Source: Bacteroidia bacterium
GTDB lineage: Bacteria; Bacteroidota; Bacteroidia; Bacteroidales; Paludibacteraceae
NCBI GenBank assembly: GCA_009930305.1
Contig: RZYM01000004.1
Span: forward strand, 62,001-126,000
DNA: 64,000 nt
Direction of reading: 5' to 3'
Part shown: positions 8,557 through 18,034 of the stretch, in pieces
How positions within the stretch are numbered: the stretch's first letter is position 1
Layout: each line of letters begins with the position of its first letter
Made by a program: the position numbers and the translations under genes
The notes under the pieces: generated by a model
What the model saw: the letters and a program-made list of their open reading frames with translations, nothing else
Told to the model about the DNA's origin: nothing
Databases searched by the model: none

Positions 8557-11316
8557 TTGAGGCAAGGTTTTCAAATACTTTTGAGCGTGTTGTTTGCATT
8601 TTTATATGCATTGTCAGCGTATTCGCAGCAAGACAGTTCTATGTTAGTGCCTGTTGTAACGTCGGATACACTCACTATTTCATTGCCATCAGATTCTGTT
8701 GCCCCTAAAACTAAAAATTCAAGTGAGGCGAGGAATAAAAGAAAACCTAAAAAAAACACCCAATCTATTACATCAGATATTGCTTATACTGCAAAAGATT
8801 CTATTGTTTTAATAGGTAATCATACCGCAATACTATATGGTGAAGCCCAAGTAATTTATAATGATATAGAATTAAAAGCCGATTATATTAGACTTCGTTT
8901 AGACAGTAATTTAGTTTATGCTACTGGAGTTCCTGATTCTACGGGCGAAAATATGAAAGGTCAGCCTGTTTTTAAAGATGGGAAAGAGTCGTATGAGGCA
9001 AAGGCAATGAAATATAATTTTAATTCAAAAAAAGGTTTTATATGGGGAACGGTAACAGAACAAGGTGAGGGCTATGTTACCAGTTCAAAAACAAAGAAAA
9101 TTTCTGAAGATGAATATTGCTTGCAGAATGGTAAGTATACAACTTGTGATCAACATGATCATCCGCATTTTTATCTTGCATTAACCAAGGCAAAAATGAA
9201 ACAGGGCAAGTATATAGTATCCGGACCTGCTTATTTGGTTGTTGAGGATATACCATTTCCACTGGCTGTCCCGTTCGGTTATTTTCCAATTAATCAAAAA
9301 TATTCGTCAGGTATTATATTCCCAACTTTTGGAGAAGAACAGACACGTGGTTTTTATGCAAAAGGGATGGGATATTATTTCGCTATTAATGACTATGTTG
9401 ATTTAGCATTAACTGCGGATGTGTATACTAAGGGCTCTTGGTCTTTGGCATTAGCTTCAAGTTATAAATGGAGGTACAAGTTTGGAGGATCTTTAAATTT
9501 GAGTTTTATCCGCAATACTTATGGCGACCCAAATACTCCTGATTATAGCTCATCTAATGATTTCAGAATTATGTGGTCTCACTCACAAGATCAGAAGATG
9601 AGTCCGTACACTTCATTTTCGGCAAGTGTAAACTTTTCAACATCAAGTTACGAACAGAACAATGTAGATAGTTATTATAATCCATCATTATTGTCTCAAA
9701 ACACGAAAAGCTCAACAGTAACATTAACACAGACGTTCCCGGAAAGTCCTTTTACTTTGTCTTTAAGTATGTATGTGAATCAACGTACATCAGATTCAAC
9801 AATAAATTTGAATTTACCATCTATTACATTGAACATGAGCCGTGTTTATCCATTTAAACGAAAACTGTCTGTCGGTAAAGAAAAATGGTATGAGAAGATT
9901 GCTATTACATATAATATGGCTCTTTCAAATAGTATTACTGCAAAAGAAAGCAAATTTATGCAGACTAATTTCTTGCGCGATTGGAAAAACGGTATCAAAA
10001 ACGAAATACCTATATCAGCATCATTTACTCTGTTTAAATATTTAAATTTGAATGTAAGTTTAAATAATTCATTGAGATGGTATTTCAGCAAAGTCAATCA
10101 ACATTGGGAGGGAGACTATTCGGGTGCTGCAGTATCAGATACTACTTATGGATTTTACAATCTATATAAATGCAGTGCATCCCTTAGTTTGCAAACACAA
10201 TTATTCGGTTTTTACAAAATAAAAAGTAAACCCGGTAAAAATGCACCTATATTTAGGCACAAAATAGTTCCATCTATAAGTTTTGCCATTGCACCTGATT
10301 TTGGTGCACCGGGTTGGGATTATTGGGGATCGTACGATCGTCCTGCATCTGATGGTTCAATGAAAACCATTTATTATGATAAGTTTGCAGGAGGAATATA
10401 TGGAGGTTCACAATCTCGGGGGTCATCCGGTAGTGTATCATTCACCGTATCTAATAATTTAGAAATGAAATATTGGAGTGAAAAAGACACTACAGGGAAA
10501 GCTAAGAAAATAACTCTTATTGATAACTTTAGTTTCGGAAGTGCATATAACATAATGGCTGATTCTCTTAATTGGTCAAACATAAACTTAAATCTTCGTT
10601 TTAAAATATATAATCAATTTACAATGAATATTGATTTTGTTTTGGATCCATATACCTATCAACTTAACGCATTTGGTTCCCCAACTAAAGTAAATGTTTT
10701 GCAAATTGAAAAGAATGGTGTTTTAGGACGTTTACAGAGTACGGGTACATCTTTTGGATACACTTTCTCAAACGAAACTTTCAAGAAAAAGACGAAAACC
10801 ACGATTCCACCTCCTTCAAATGCAGAAGGCGAATTACCTGGTGAATCATCTGAATTAGCACAAAATATCGCTTCTTTAGATCCTATGTCGGAAATGACTG
10901 AAAAAGAAAAACGAAAGGAAAGCTATAAGAGGGAAGATGCAGATTATCAAGAATTTAAAGTGCCATGGAGTTTAAGTCTTAATTATAGTATCCGATATGC
11001 ATACTCAACATTTAATTATGATATAATGGAGTATGATCGTAAACTAACGCACAACCTGAGTATTTCGGCAAATATAAATTTTACAAAGACATGGAGATTT
11101 AGTGTATCATCTTATTATGATATTACTAATAATGAATGGACTTATGTAAATTGTACGCTTTCAAAAGATTTACACTGTTGGCAAATGTCAGCAAGTTTTG
11201 TGCCCGTGGGAAGATATACAACCTATAACTTTATGATAGGAGTTAAGTCTACATTATTGCAAGATTTGAAGTACGAGAAACGAAAGGATACATCAGACAA
11301 TATAAACTGGTTTTAG
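8557..11316 (+). CDS. lptD: LPS assembly outer-membrane protein LptD (TTG start)
   Basis: LptD is the outer-membrane barrel that inserts lipopolysaccharide into the outer leaflet. The 919-residue product has a signal peptide (RQGFQILLSVLFAFLYALS, cut near AYSQ), a Ser/Lys-rich linker, an OstA/LptA-like beta-jellyroll at about 75-200 (LYGEAQVIYNDIELKADYIR) and a long barrel region. A Cys pair (YCLQNGKYTTCD) sits in the jellyroll. The start is TTG: the frame has a TAA at 8548-8550 just upstream, and the first in-frame ATG lies after the signal peptide. It heads lptD-slyD-aroC. LptE or the other Lpt proteins are not in this window. Confidence 0.9.
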   Translation: MRQGFQILLSVLFAFLYALSAYSQQDSSMLVPVVTSDTLTISLPSDSVAPKTKNSSEARNKRKPKKNTQSITSDIAYTAKDSIVLIGNHTAILYGEAQVIYNDIELKADYIRLRLDSNLVYATGVPDSTGENMKGQPVFKDGKESYEAKAMKYNFNSKKGFIWGTVTEQGEGYVTSSKTKKISEDEYCLQNGKYTTCDQHDHPHFYLALTKAKMKQGKYIVSGPAYLVVEDIPFPLAVPFGYFPINQKYSSGIIFPTFGEEQTRGFYAKGMGYYFAINDYVDLALTADVYTKGSWSLALASSYKWRYKFGGSLNLSFIRNTYGDPNTPDYSSSNDFRIMWSHSQDQKMSPYTSFSASVNFSTSSYEQNNVDSYYNPSLLSQNTKSSTVTLTQTFPESPFTLSLSMYVNQRTSDSTINLNLPSITLNMSRVYPFKRKLSVGKEKWYEKIAITYNMALSNSITAKESKFMQTNFLRDWKNGIKNEIPISASFTLFKYLNLNVSLNNSLRWYFSKVNQHWEGDYSGAAVSDTTYGFYNLYKCSASLSLQTQLFGFYKIKSKPGKNAPIFRHKIVPSISFAIAPDFGAPGWDYWGSYDRPASDGSMKTIYYDKFAGGIYGGSQSRGSSGSVSFTVSNNLEMKYWSEKDTTGKAKKITLIDNFSFGSAYNIMADSLNWSNINLNLRFKIYNQFTMNIDFVLDPYTYQLNAFGSPTKVNVLQIEKNGVLGRLQSTGTSFGYTFSNETFKKKTKTTIPPPSNAEGELPGESSELAQNIASLDPMSEMTEKEKRKESYKREDADYQEFKVPWSLSLNYSIRYAYSTFNYDIMEYDRKLTHNLSISANINFTKTWRFSVSSYYDITNNEWTYVNCTLSKDLHCWQMSASFVPVGRYTTYNFMIGVKSTLLQDLKYEKRKDTSDNINWF

Positions 11317-11337
11317 TAATCATTTAATTATAAAAAT

Positions 11338-11886
11338 ATGGACAAAAAGAATTATTATTTAGCACTTACATACGATTTATTTGTAGGTGAAGAAAAAGAA
11401 CTAATGGAACAAGCTACTATTGAAAAGCCTCTTTGCTTTTATAGTGGTTTAGGTATGATGTTAGATAAGTTTGAAGAAGCTGTAGTAGGACTCGAAATGA
11501 ATAACACATTTGATTTCGTAATACCTAAGGCTGATGCTTATGGAGAATTTGATGATGAAAGTGTAATTGATTTGCCTAAAAATATTTTTGAAGTTGACGG
11601 CAAAATTGATAATAAGGTCTTGTTTGAAGGAAATGTTGTACCTTTGCAAGATCAAGAAGGAAATAGAATTAACGCTTCGATTGTTACTATTGGAGAAGAT
11701 ACTGTAACTGTAGATTTAAATCACCCATTGGCCGGTGAAAATTTGCATTTCGTAGGAAAAGTATTAGTTAAAAGAGAAGCTGATGAAGATGAAATTAAAA
11801 ACCTTATGAGTCAGCATTCTTGTGGTTCTTGCCATGGTGACTGCGAAGGTGAAGACTGCGAAAGCGGTTGCTGCGGATGTAAGTGA
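11338..11886 (+). CDS. slyD: SlyD-like FKBP peptidyl-prolyl isomerase
   Basis: FKBP-type prolyl isomerase and chaperone of the SlyD group. The FKBP fold is split by an IF insertion: LALTYDLFVGEEKELMEQA and GLGMMLDKFEEAVVGLEMN at the N-terminal side, then FDFVIPKADAYGEF and later DLNHPLAGENLHFVGKVL. The last 25 residues are rich in Cys and His (CGSCHGDCEGEDCESGCCGC), the metal-binding tail of SlyD, which in other bacteria donates nickel to hydrogenase or urease maturation. No nickel enzyme is visible in this window. It lies 21 bp after lptD and 30 bp before aroC. Confidence 0.92.
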   Translation: MDKKNYYLALTYDLFVGEEKELMEQATIEKPLCFYSGLGMMLDKFEEAVVGLEMNNTFDFVIPKADAYGEFDDESVIDLPKNIFEVDGKIDNKVLFEGNVVPLQDQEGNRINASIVTIGEDTVTVDLNHPLAGENLHFVGKVLVKREADEDEIKNLMSQHSCGSCHGDCEGEDCESGCCGCK

Positions 11887-11916
11887 AATTGTGACTAATA
11901 AATAATCTTTGGCGAT

Positions 11917-12921
11917 ATGAATACATTTGGAAATATATTCAGCCTGACTGAATTTGGTGAATCTCACGGACGCGCCATAGGCGGAGTTATTGACGGATGC
12001 CCTGCAGGAGTAATAGTAGATGAAGCTTTTGTGCAGGCTGAACTTGATAAACGTCGTCCCGGACAATCGTCATTAACAACAGCCAGAAAAGAGGCTGATT
12101 CAGTTGAATTTTTATCCGGTATATTTGAGGGTAAAACTACAGGTACTCCTATAGGTTTTGTTATATATAATACCGATCAACATTCGTCTGATTATGAGAA
12201 TGTTAAAAATGTATTCAGACCATCTCATGCCGATTTTACATATACTACTAAATATGGACTTAGAGACTATAGAGGTGGTGGACGTAGTTCGGCCCGCGAA
12301 ACCGCTTGCCGCGTTGTAGCAGGTGCTATAGCTAAATTGGCTTTGTCTCAAGTATCAAATATAAATATCTGTGCAGAAATAACGCAGGTAGCTAAGGTTA
12401 CATCCAAGGCAGATATGGATGCTGAAATTTTAAAAGCAAAACAAGATGGTGATACGGTTGGTGGCATCATAAGTTGCACTATAAAAAATGTGCCGGTAGG
12501 CTTAGGCGAACCTGTTTTTGGTAAACTTCATGCAATGTTGGCATCAGCCATGATGTCAATTAATGCAGCTAAGGGTTTTGAATATGGAACAGGTTTTGAA
12601 GGAGTTTCAATGCGCGGTTCTGAGCAAAATGACGAATTTGTTTGTGAGGGTGGGCAGGTTAAAACCAGAACAAATCGTTCCGGTGGTATTCAAGGAGGAA
12701 TCTCTAATGGTCAGGATATTTACTTTAGAGTTGCCTTTAAACCAGTTGCAACTCTTATGAAAGCTCAAAATACAATTGATGCAGGTGGTAATTCGGTTGT
12801 TTTAACTATGAAGGGAAGGCATGATGCTTGTGTATTACCTCGTGCTATACCGGTTATTGAATCAATGGCGGCAATTGTATTGTTTGATGCTTACTTAATG
12901 TCGCGTAGCTCGCGTATTTAG
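11917..12921 (+). CDS. aroC: Chorismate synthase
   Basis: Last step of the shikimate pathway: 5-enolpyruvylshikimate-3-phosphate to chorismate, using reduced FMN. Family motifs are visible: [18 protein letters not shown] near residue 12, [17 protein letters not shown] near 120, and [13 protein letters not shown] in the C-terminal half. At 334 residues it is a little shorter than most family members but has all conserved blocks. It is the third gene after lptD and slyD, and its stop codon overlaps the stop of the convergent tilS by 2 bp, so no terminator separates them. Confidence 0.96.
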   Translation: MNTFGNIFSLTEFGESHGRAIGGVIDGCPAGVIVDEAFVQAELDKRRPGQSSLTTARKEADSVEFLSGIFEGKTTGTPIGFVIYNTDQHSSDYENVKNVFRPSHADFTYTTKYGLRDYRGGGRSSARETACRVVAGAIAKLALSQVSNINICAEITQVAKVTSKADMDAEILKAKQDGDTVGGIISCTIKNVPVGLGEPVFGKLHAMLASAMMSINAAKGFEYGTGFEGVSMRGSEQNDEFVCEGGQVKTRTNRSGGIQGGISNGQDIYFRVAFKPVATLMKAQNTIDAGGNSVVLTMKGRHDACVLPRAIPVIESMAAIVLFDAYLMSRSSRI

Positions 12922-14237
12922 TCGTTGCATAGTTCTAACCGATAAACTTTTTTGGTATCGGCATTGATTTTATATCTGTTGTCGATGCGTTTCCCAATAA
13001 TCCATACAATATCATTGCCAGAAACGAGCAAGTAAATGTCTTGTTTCTGTGCAATGTTTGTTTTTGTATCCACAAAAAAATCGCTGAGTTTTTTAGGATT
13101 TTCCATTCCGAGCGGATAAAAATAATCGCCCTTGTACCATTTTCTTATTGTTAGTGGAAACTTTAATTTGTCTGCATCAAGCAGGGCTACTTTTGTGTCT
13201 TTGCAAATACTTGTATCAGAAACGAAGCTTATCTTTAGATGTATTGGCTGTATGCAAGAACTATCATTCTCACTTATTTCATAAGTTTTATCGTCATCCA
13301 ATTTATTTTTAGACAATATCAATCTACATCTATCAACAATTAGTTCGTGCGTGTCTGAACAAAATCGTTTTCCTGTTTGAGTGTATTTGCGTTCTGCTAT
13401 TTCTGCGATAACACTGTTGGAAAATCCATATTGTTTTAACCATTCAAACAGCAATGTTTTTGAATACGGAAATGCAAAAAGCTCTTCTTCGCAAATCCAT
13501 GTATATGTACCATCTGTTTTACATAAATTTGATAAGTCTTTATTTATAGTGTACGAATACAAAAATGCAGCTTCTTTCCAATTTTCAATATTGTTTTCCA
13601 TTGTCTGCCTGAATACCGGATTTATTTCTTCCAGCATTGGCAATAAAATATTTCTTATCTTATTTCTGGTATATTCAGTTTCTAGATTAGTTGAATCCGT
13701 AACATAACTAAGATTGTTTTGCTTTACGTAATCTTCTATTTCTTTACGGCTGATGCATAACAAAGGTCTTATTATTTTGCCATTGATAGCTTTTATTCCT
13801 GTAATTCCGTTGATGCCCGTACCTCTTATTATGTTTAGCAAGCAGGTTTCAATCGAGTCGTCCTTATGATGGGCAACGCAAATAAAATCTGCATCATGTT
13901 TAATTCTGATGCTTTCGAACCAATTGTAACGCAACTCTCTGGCTGACATTTCTATTGATATTTTATTTTCTTTTGCGTAATCTGTAGTTTTGAAACTTGT
14001 TATTTCTAATGGTATGCTCAAATCCTCGCAAAATTCTTTTACAAATGATTCGTCTCGGTCGGATTCTGCATCTCTTAATTGAAAATTGCAATGAACAGCT
14101 ATGCAATTATAGCCTAAACTATGCAAAATATGGGTTAAAACCACAGAATCGGCCCCTCCGCTCAAGGCTATGATTAACTTTGAGTTAGGTTTGATTAGGT
14201 TAAATCTTTTGATGTATTCCGCAATTTTTTGCTGCAT
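12918..14237 (-). CDS. tilS: tRNA(Ile)-lysidine synthetase
   Basis: TilS adds lysine to C34 of the minor tRNA-Ile so that it reads AUA. The PP-loop [13 protein letters not shown] is at about residue 25, followed by [16 protein letters not shown] and [21 protein letters not shown]. The C-terminal region has the TilS substrate-binding part ending with [18 protein letters not shown]. The 439-residue length is normal. Its promoter faces that of the TetR gene across a 123-bp divergent region holding a large inverted repeat, so the two genes may share regulation by chance of position. Confidence 0.94.
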   Translation of the reverse strand: MQQKIAEYIKRFNLIKPNSKLIIALSGGADSVVLTHILHSLGYNCIAVHCNFQLRDAESDRDESFVKEFCEDLSIPLEITSFKTTDYAKENKISIEMSARELRYNWFESIRIKHDADFICVAHHKDDSIETCLLNIIRGTGINGITGIKAINGKIIRPLLCISRKEIEDYVKQNNLSYVTDSTNLETEYTRNKIRNILLPMLEEINPVFRQTMENNIENWKEAAFLYSYTINKDLSNLCKTDGTYTWICEEELFAFPYSKTLLFEWLKQYGFSNSVIAEIAERKYTQTGKRFCSDTHELIVDRCRLILSKNKLDDDKTYEISENDSSCIQPIHLKISFVSDTSICKDTKVALLDADKLKFPLTIRKWYKGDYFYPLGMENPKKLSDFFVDTKTNIAQKQDIYLLVSGNDIVWIIGKRIDNRYKINADTKKVYRLELCND

Positions 14238-14254
14238 ATCAATTAAAAATATCG

Positions 14255-14262
14255 CAAAGATA
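14255..14262 (-). promoter_or_regulatory. -7 promoter box of tilS
   Basis: TATCTTTG on the minus strand, 17 bp upstream of the tilS ATG. It implies a short 5' leader. Confidence 0.5.
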
Positions 14263-14282
14263 CTTTTTTCTATTGATTTGAG

Positions 14283-14346
14283 TTTGCATATTTCATGTAT
14301 AAATAGTATTTTTGCACAAATGAATGATTTTGTGCAAAAATACTAT
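14283..14346 (+). promoter_or_regulatory. TetR-gene promoter overlapped by a perfect 18-bp inverted repeat (candidate operator)
   Basis: Left arm ATAGTATTTTTGCACAAA (14303-14320) and right arm TTTGTGCAAAAATACTAT (14329-14346) are perfect reverse complements separated by 8 bp. The left arm contains a -7 box TATTTTTG (14307-14314), and a -33 TTTG lies at 14283-14286 with a 20-bp spacer, the textbook Bacteroidetes promoter geometry. The right arm ends 14 bp before the ATG of the TetR gene. The same box exists on the minus strand inside the right arm. This layout is what autorepression by the TetR protein would look like. Confidence 0.75.
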
Positions 14347-14360
14347 ATCGAAATTCAGTA

Positions 14361-14930
14361 ATGAAAAAAACACGTCAACTTTTTATTGAAACAGCAAGGC
14401 AAGTATTCGTAAGGATGGGTGTGACACACGCAACCATGAACGATATTGCTGAAGCTTCAAACAAGGGGCGTCGTACACTATATACGTATTTTAAAAGCAA
14501 AGAAGATGTCTATTATGCTGTAGTAGAGCAAGAATTAGCGCATCTTGTAACACATTTGGAAAAAATAATGGATAAAAATATACCTGCAAATGAAAAATTG
14601 GTAGAGTATATATATATACATTTAGATAGCATCCGAGATATTGTACAAAGTAATGGTACACTTAGGGCCGATTTCTTTAATGATATAAAAACAGTGGAGC
14701 GTGTAAGACGTCAAACCAGCATTAAAGAAATGAGAATGCTCAAAGCTATTTTGCGCGAAGGTGTTAATTCGGGATTATTTAATATTAATGATGTAGATAC
14801 TGCTGCAGCAATTATCCTATATTCTTTAAAGGGATTGGAGGTTCCATATATCAAAGAAAATGTTGCAGAACGTATGTCAGAACGAAAAGAAGCCATAGCT
14901 TCATTTATATTTAAAGGATTACGCCCTTAA
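14361..14930 (+). CDS. TetR/AcrR-family transcriptional regulator
   Basis: The N-terminal 50 residues form a TetR helix-turn-helix (FIETARQVFVRMGVTHATMNDIAEAS, then GRRTLYTYFKSKEDVYYAVV). The rest (about 60-189) is the helical ligand-binding and dimer domain, which gives no clue to the ligand. A perfect palindromic element overlaps its own promoter, so it very likely represses itself. The gene stands alone: the next gene is convergent, and the divergent neighbour is tilS. Its other targets are therefore elsewhere or unknown; finding the same palindrome in the genome would reveal them. Confidence 0.9.
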   Translation: MKKTRQLFIETARQVFVRMGVTHATMNDIAEASNKGRRTLYTYFKSKEDVYYAVVEQELAHLVTHLEKIMDKNIPANEKLVEYIYIHLDSIRDIVQSNGTLRADFFNDIKTVERVRRQTSIKEMRMLKAILREGVNSGLFNINDVDTAAAIILYSLKGLEVPYIKENVAERMSERKEAIASFIFKGLRP

Positions 14931-14941
14931 ATAATCATTTC

Positions 14942-16111
14942 TTATTGTTTGTATTTGCTTGTCCTATATGTTGGAATAGGAATAGGACGTATTTTGTCGG
15001 TAGATTCAAATGCCATTTTCATACCACTCTCGCTCGACGATTTTATTTTAGCATAATTTATGTAAACCGTACTTTTTGCAGGCATTGTAAATCCAAAGCA
15101 GTTGCCATGTATAGGTATATCTACAAGATCATTGTGATAATAAAAATTCCCGTTTTGATAATAGTATAGGGTGTCAGCCTTCTTCCTAAGTGCAATAATA
15201 TTGTCTTCAGTTTCTGATAGGCCTTCATTATACAAACTTACAAATGATTGACGGCATGAACTTTCTCCTATCAATATGTTCTTTGTTTTATTGAAAGAAT
15301 AGTAATGTATCGACCATGCAGATTTAGTTGTATCACCCATACTTATACCGAAATATTCATTATTATTCTCTGTTTGCAAACGTGCTGAAACTTCGTAGTA
15401 AAAATCATTACGGATGTCTAATCCATTAAATTTAATCGGTAAAAATACATCAGTTTCTGTTTTATTTTCAAAAACGTATTGATTATTTTCGATGCGGCCC
15501 GAATACTCTTCGTTAGGAATAGTTATAAACCAGTGATTTGGAGTTTGTGCATCTGAATATAAAATATCGTTTTCTTGAATTCCTGAGAAATCAGGTACAT
15601 AATTACTCCAAGAAGGTTCTTCGTTTGTTTGAGTAAATAATTCTTTTATGTAATAATCTTTCCGGAATCCTCGGTAATTTATGTTAGGCTCTCTTCCATT
15701 AGGAAGTTCATCTCCACACATAATACTTTTCCAATCTCCATTTTTTAAGGAGTTGTTAATGTGCGATCGCTTAGGGAATCCGTGTCCCATTTCATGAAAA
15801 ATAAGATCCTCTTTTATGTTAGTCTCGTTTGGACCTGAAATGCTATTCCAATATGTCCTATCAATTTCTATTGTAATAGGTTGACGATTAACGTAACATA
15901 AGCCTGCTACATTATCGCTTAAATTGGCAAAACGCATAATAAGTCCTAAACTATCGTAGTTTTGACCATATGTTTTTGCGTCTTGAAGAAATTTTTGAAC
16001 ATAAGGCTCAAATTCGGAATCTACGTTGTATGCTTTTGGATCTGTTGAACTGCATGATACAACAAAAAAAAGAGACAAAAAGCCGATAATATAATAGGTT
16101 AAATGTTTCAT
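14942..16111 (-). CDS. Zincin-like lipoprotein with C-terminal lectin-like domain
   Basis: The signal peptide ends in a lipobox (FVVSCSS), so the protein is lipid-anchored. Residues about 30-190 resemble the putative zinc-binding metallopeptidases of Bacteroidetes, with FHEMGHGF (HExxH) and a later His in KRSH. The spacing to that His is one residue longer than the metzincin pattern HExxHxxGxxH, and the usual Gly is Pro. From about 205 to 375 a beta-rich region (FYYEVSARLQ, NEYFGISMGD) looks like a concanavalin/laminin-G fold. Its start overlaps the murA stop by 4 bp, so it is the last gene of the tsaB-DUF4290-murA run. Substrate unknown; the 11-bp gap to the convergent TetR gene holds no terminator. 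Confidence 0.65.
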   Translation of the reverse strand: MKHLTYYIIGFLSLFFVVSCSSTDPKAYNVDSEFEPYVQKFLQDAKTYGQNYDSLGLIMRFANLSDNVAGLCYVNRQPITIEIDRTYWNSISGPNETNIKEDLIFHEMGHGFPKRSHINNSLKNGDWKSIMCGDELPNGREPNINYRGFRKDYYIKELFTQTNEEPSWSNYVPDFSGIQENDILYSDAQTPNHWFITIPNEEYSGRIENNQYVFENKTETDVFLPIKFNGLDIRNDFYYEVSARLQTENNNEYFGISMGDTTKSAWSIHYYSFNKTKNILIGESSCRQSFVSLYNEGLSETEDNIIALRKKADTLYYYQNGNFYYHNDLVDIPIHGNCFGFTMPAKSTVYINYAKIKSSSESGMKMAFESTDKIRPIPIPTYRTSKYKQ

Positions 16112-17412
16112 TTGCGAGTTATTTTTGCTCCTAATGCATTTAATCTTTCATCAATATTTTCGTATCCTCTGTCTATCTGCTCAATATTATTAATAGTGCT
16201 AGTACCTTCAGCTCCTAGTGCAGCAATTAATAATGCAATACCGGCACGTATATCAGGCGAACTCATATTCGAAGCCCTTAGTCTGAATTCATCACCTAAG
16301 CCAATAATAGTAGCTCTATGTGGGTCGCAAAGAATAATTTTGGCTCCCATATCAATTAGTTTATCAACGAAAAACAATCTACTTTCAAACATCTTTTGAT
16401 GTATCAATACACTGCCTTTGGCTTTAGTCGCTACAACAAGCAAAACGCTTAATAAATCAGGGGTTAAGCCGGGCCAAGGAGCATCGGCTATTGTCATAAT
16501 AGAACCATCTATATACGAATCTATACTAAAATGTTCTTGTGCCGGAATATGAATATCATCTCCTATACATTCTAATCGGATGCCTAATTTGCGAAAACTA
16601 TCAGGTATAAGACCTAAGTTCTGCATAGACACATTTTTAATTGTAATGTCGGATGCGGTCATCGCTGCCATACCTATAAAACTGCCGACTTCTATCATAT
16701 CAGGAAGAATGGTATGTTCGCAAGCTTTTAGTGAATCCACTCCGGTAATAGTAAGCAGGTTAGATCCAATTCCTTCTATTTTGGCCCCCATACTGTTAAG
16801 CATCTTGCATAATTGCTGTATGTATGGTTCGCACGCGGCATTATATATTGTTGTAACACCATCTGCCAGAACTGCGCTCATAAGTATATTTGCGGTACCT
16901 GTAACTGAAGCCTCGTCAAGCAACATATAGCAGCCATGTAACTTTTTGCTTTCTATTCTGTATAGTTGTTTTACTTCGTCGTATGTAAAGTTGGCTCCAA
17001 GTTTGCGCATCCCTTCAAAATGGGTATCTAAACGTCTGCGTCCTATTTTATCTCCACCCGGTTTAGGTGCTATTGCATATCCTAAACGTGCTAATAGTGG
17101 ACCGAGCAACATTATAGAACCTCTTAATGAGCTACTTTTTTTGTAGTAGTCTTCTGTGTCAAAATACTCGTGTCGAATATTTCTTGCACAGAAAGTGTAT
17201 GTTTTTTTCTTAGTGTATGTTATTTCGACACCTATTTGGTGCATCAACTCAATAAGATTATTGACATCTGCAATATTAGGTACATTATTTATTGTAACAG
17301 TACTTTCGGTAAGTAAGCATGCACAAATAACCTGAAGGGCTTCGTTTTTCGCACCCTGAGGATAGATTTCTCCATTTAGTCTATGTCCGCCTTCAATAAC
17401 AAATGATGCCAT
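16108..17412 (-). CDS. murA: UDP-N-acetylglucosamine 1-carboxyvinyltransferase
   Basis: MurA transfers enolpyruvate from PEP to UDP-GlcNAc, the first committed step of peptidoglycan synthesis. The 434-residue EPSP-synthase-like protein starts with FVIEGGHRLNGEIYPQGAKNEAL and contains LLGPLLARLGY and PDIRAGIALLIAALGAEG. In the active-site loop, where E. coli MurA has PGGCTIGARP with catalytic Cys115, this protein reads PGGDKIGRRR, so Asp replaces Cys (residue 121). Cys-to-Asp MurA enzymes are active but insensitive to fosfomycin. It lies 1 bp after DUF4290 and overlaps the lipoprotein gene by 4 bp. Confidence 0.95.
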   Translation of the reverse strand: MASFVIEGGHRLNGEIYPQGAKNEALQVICACLLTESTVTINNVPNIADVNNLIELMHQIGVEITYTKKKTYTFCARNIRHEYFDTEDYYKKSSSLRGSIMLLGPLLARLGYAIAPKPGGDKIGRRRLDTHFEGMRKLGANFTYDEVKQLYRIESKKLHGCYMLLDEASVTGTANILMSAVLADGVTTIYNAACEPYIQQLCKMLNSMGAKIEGIGSNLLTITGVDSLKACEHTILPDMIEVGSFIGMAAMTASDITIKNVSMQNLGLIPDSFRKLGIRLECIGDDIHIPAQEHFSIDSYIDGSIMTIADAPWPGLTPDLLSVLLVVATKAKGSVLIHQKMFESRLFFVDKLIDMGAKIILCDPHRATIIGLGDEFRLRASNMSSPDIRAGIALLIAALGAEGTSTINNIEQIDRGYENIDERLNALGAKITRK

Positions 17413-17413
17413 A

Positions 17414-18025
17414 TTATTTTCTTCCTTGTTGTTTTTGACGATTCTTACTGTTTACAAAAATCTTCTTATTGTTGTTGGCAAGTATATCTTTAGTGTCTTT
17501 TAATTTGATTGTTTCTTCGTTTAAATTGATCTTACCATTTGAAACTTCGCGCAAATCATTAAATATTTTTTGGTCATCAACATTGTCCTTGTTCCATGTT
17601 AGGAAACATTTTTTCATGTGATTTGCCAACAATGTTACCAATTTATCTTTATTCTCGCCATTATAATCCTCTACAGCCCTAATAAACTGTATCATTTGTT
17701 GTCCGTAATAACGATATTTTACTGAAGTTTCAGGATATGGAAGAGATTCAGGTTTTGTTAAAACTAATTCTTTCGGTACTTCGTATGGATAGTCTATGTC
17801 AAGTTTATAATTTGACATCATAGCCAAGTGGTCCCACAATTTATGCTTAAAGTCGTTTACATCACGCAAATGCGGAAATAAATTTCCCATTATGTTGATT
17901 ATGGTGTGTACACAACGTGTGCGTTCGTCTCTGTCTTCAATCGTCATGGCATATTCAACCATTTGTTGGATGTTTCGACCGTATTCAGTCAAAATTAATT
18001 TGTTCTTTTGAGTATAATATTCCAT
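17414..18025 (-). CDS. DUF4290 family protein
   Basis: A 203-residue soluble protein matching the Bacteroidetes DUF4290 family, recognised by its opening YYTQKNKLILTEYGRNIQQMVEYA and by RTRCVHTIINIMGNLFPHLRD. It appears mostly helical with no signal peptide. The extreme C-terminus is basic (KNRQKQQGRK), which suggests nucleic-acid or membrane contact. The function is unknown. It sits 9 bp after tsaB and 1 bp before murA; this neighbourhood is recurrent in the phylum but does not define a role. Confidence 0.8.
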   Translation of the reverse strand: MEYYTQKNKLILTEYGRNIQQMVEYAMTIEDRDERTRCVHTIINIMGNLFPHLRDVNDFKHKLWDHLAMMSNYKLDIDYPYEVPKELVLTKPESLPYPETSVKYRYYGQQMIQFIRAVEDYNGENKDKLVTLLANHMKKCFLTWNKDNVDDQKIFNDLREVSNGKINLNEETIKLKDTKDILANNNKKIFVNSKNRQKQQGRK

Positions 18026-18034
18026 GATGTAAAA

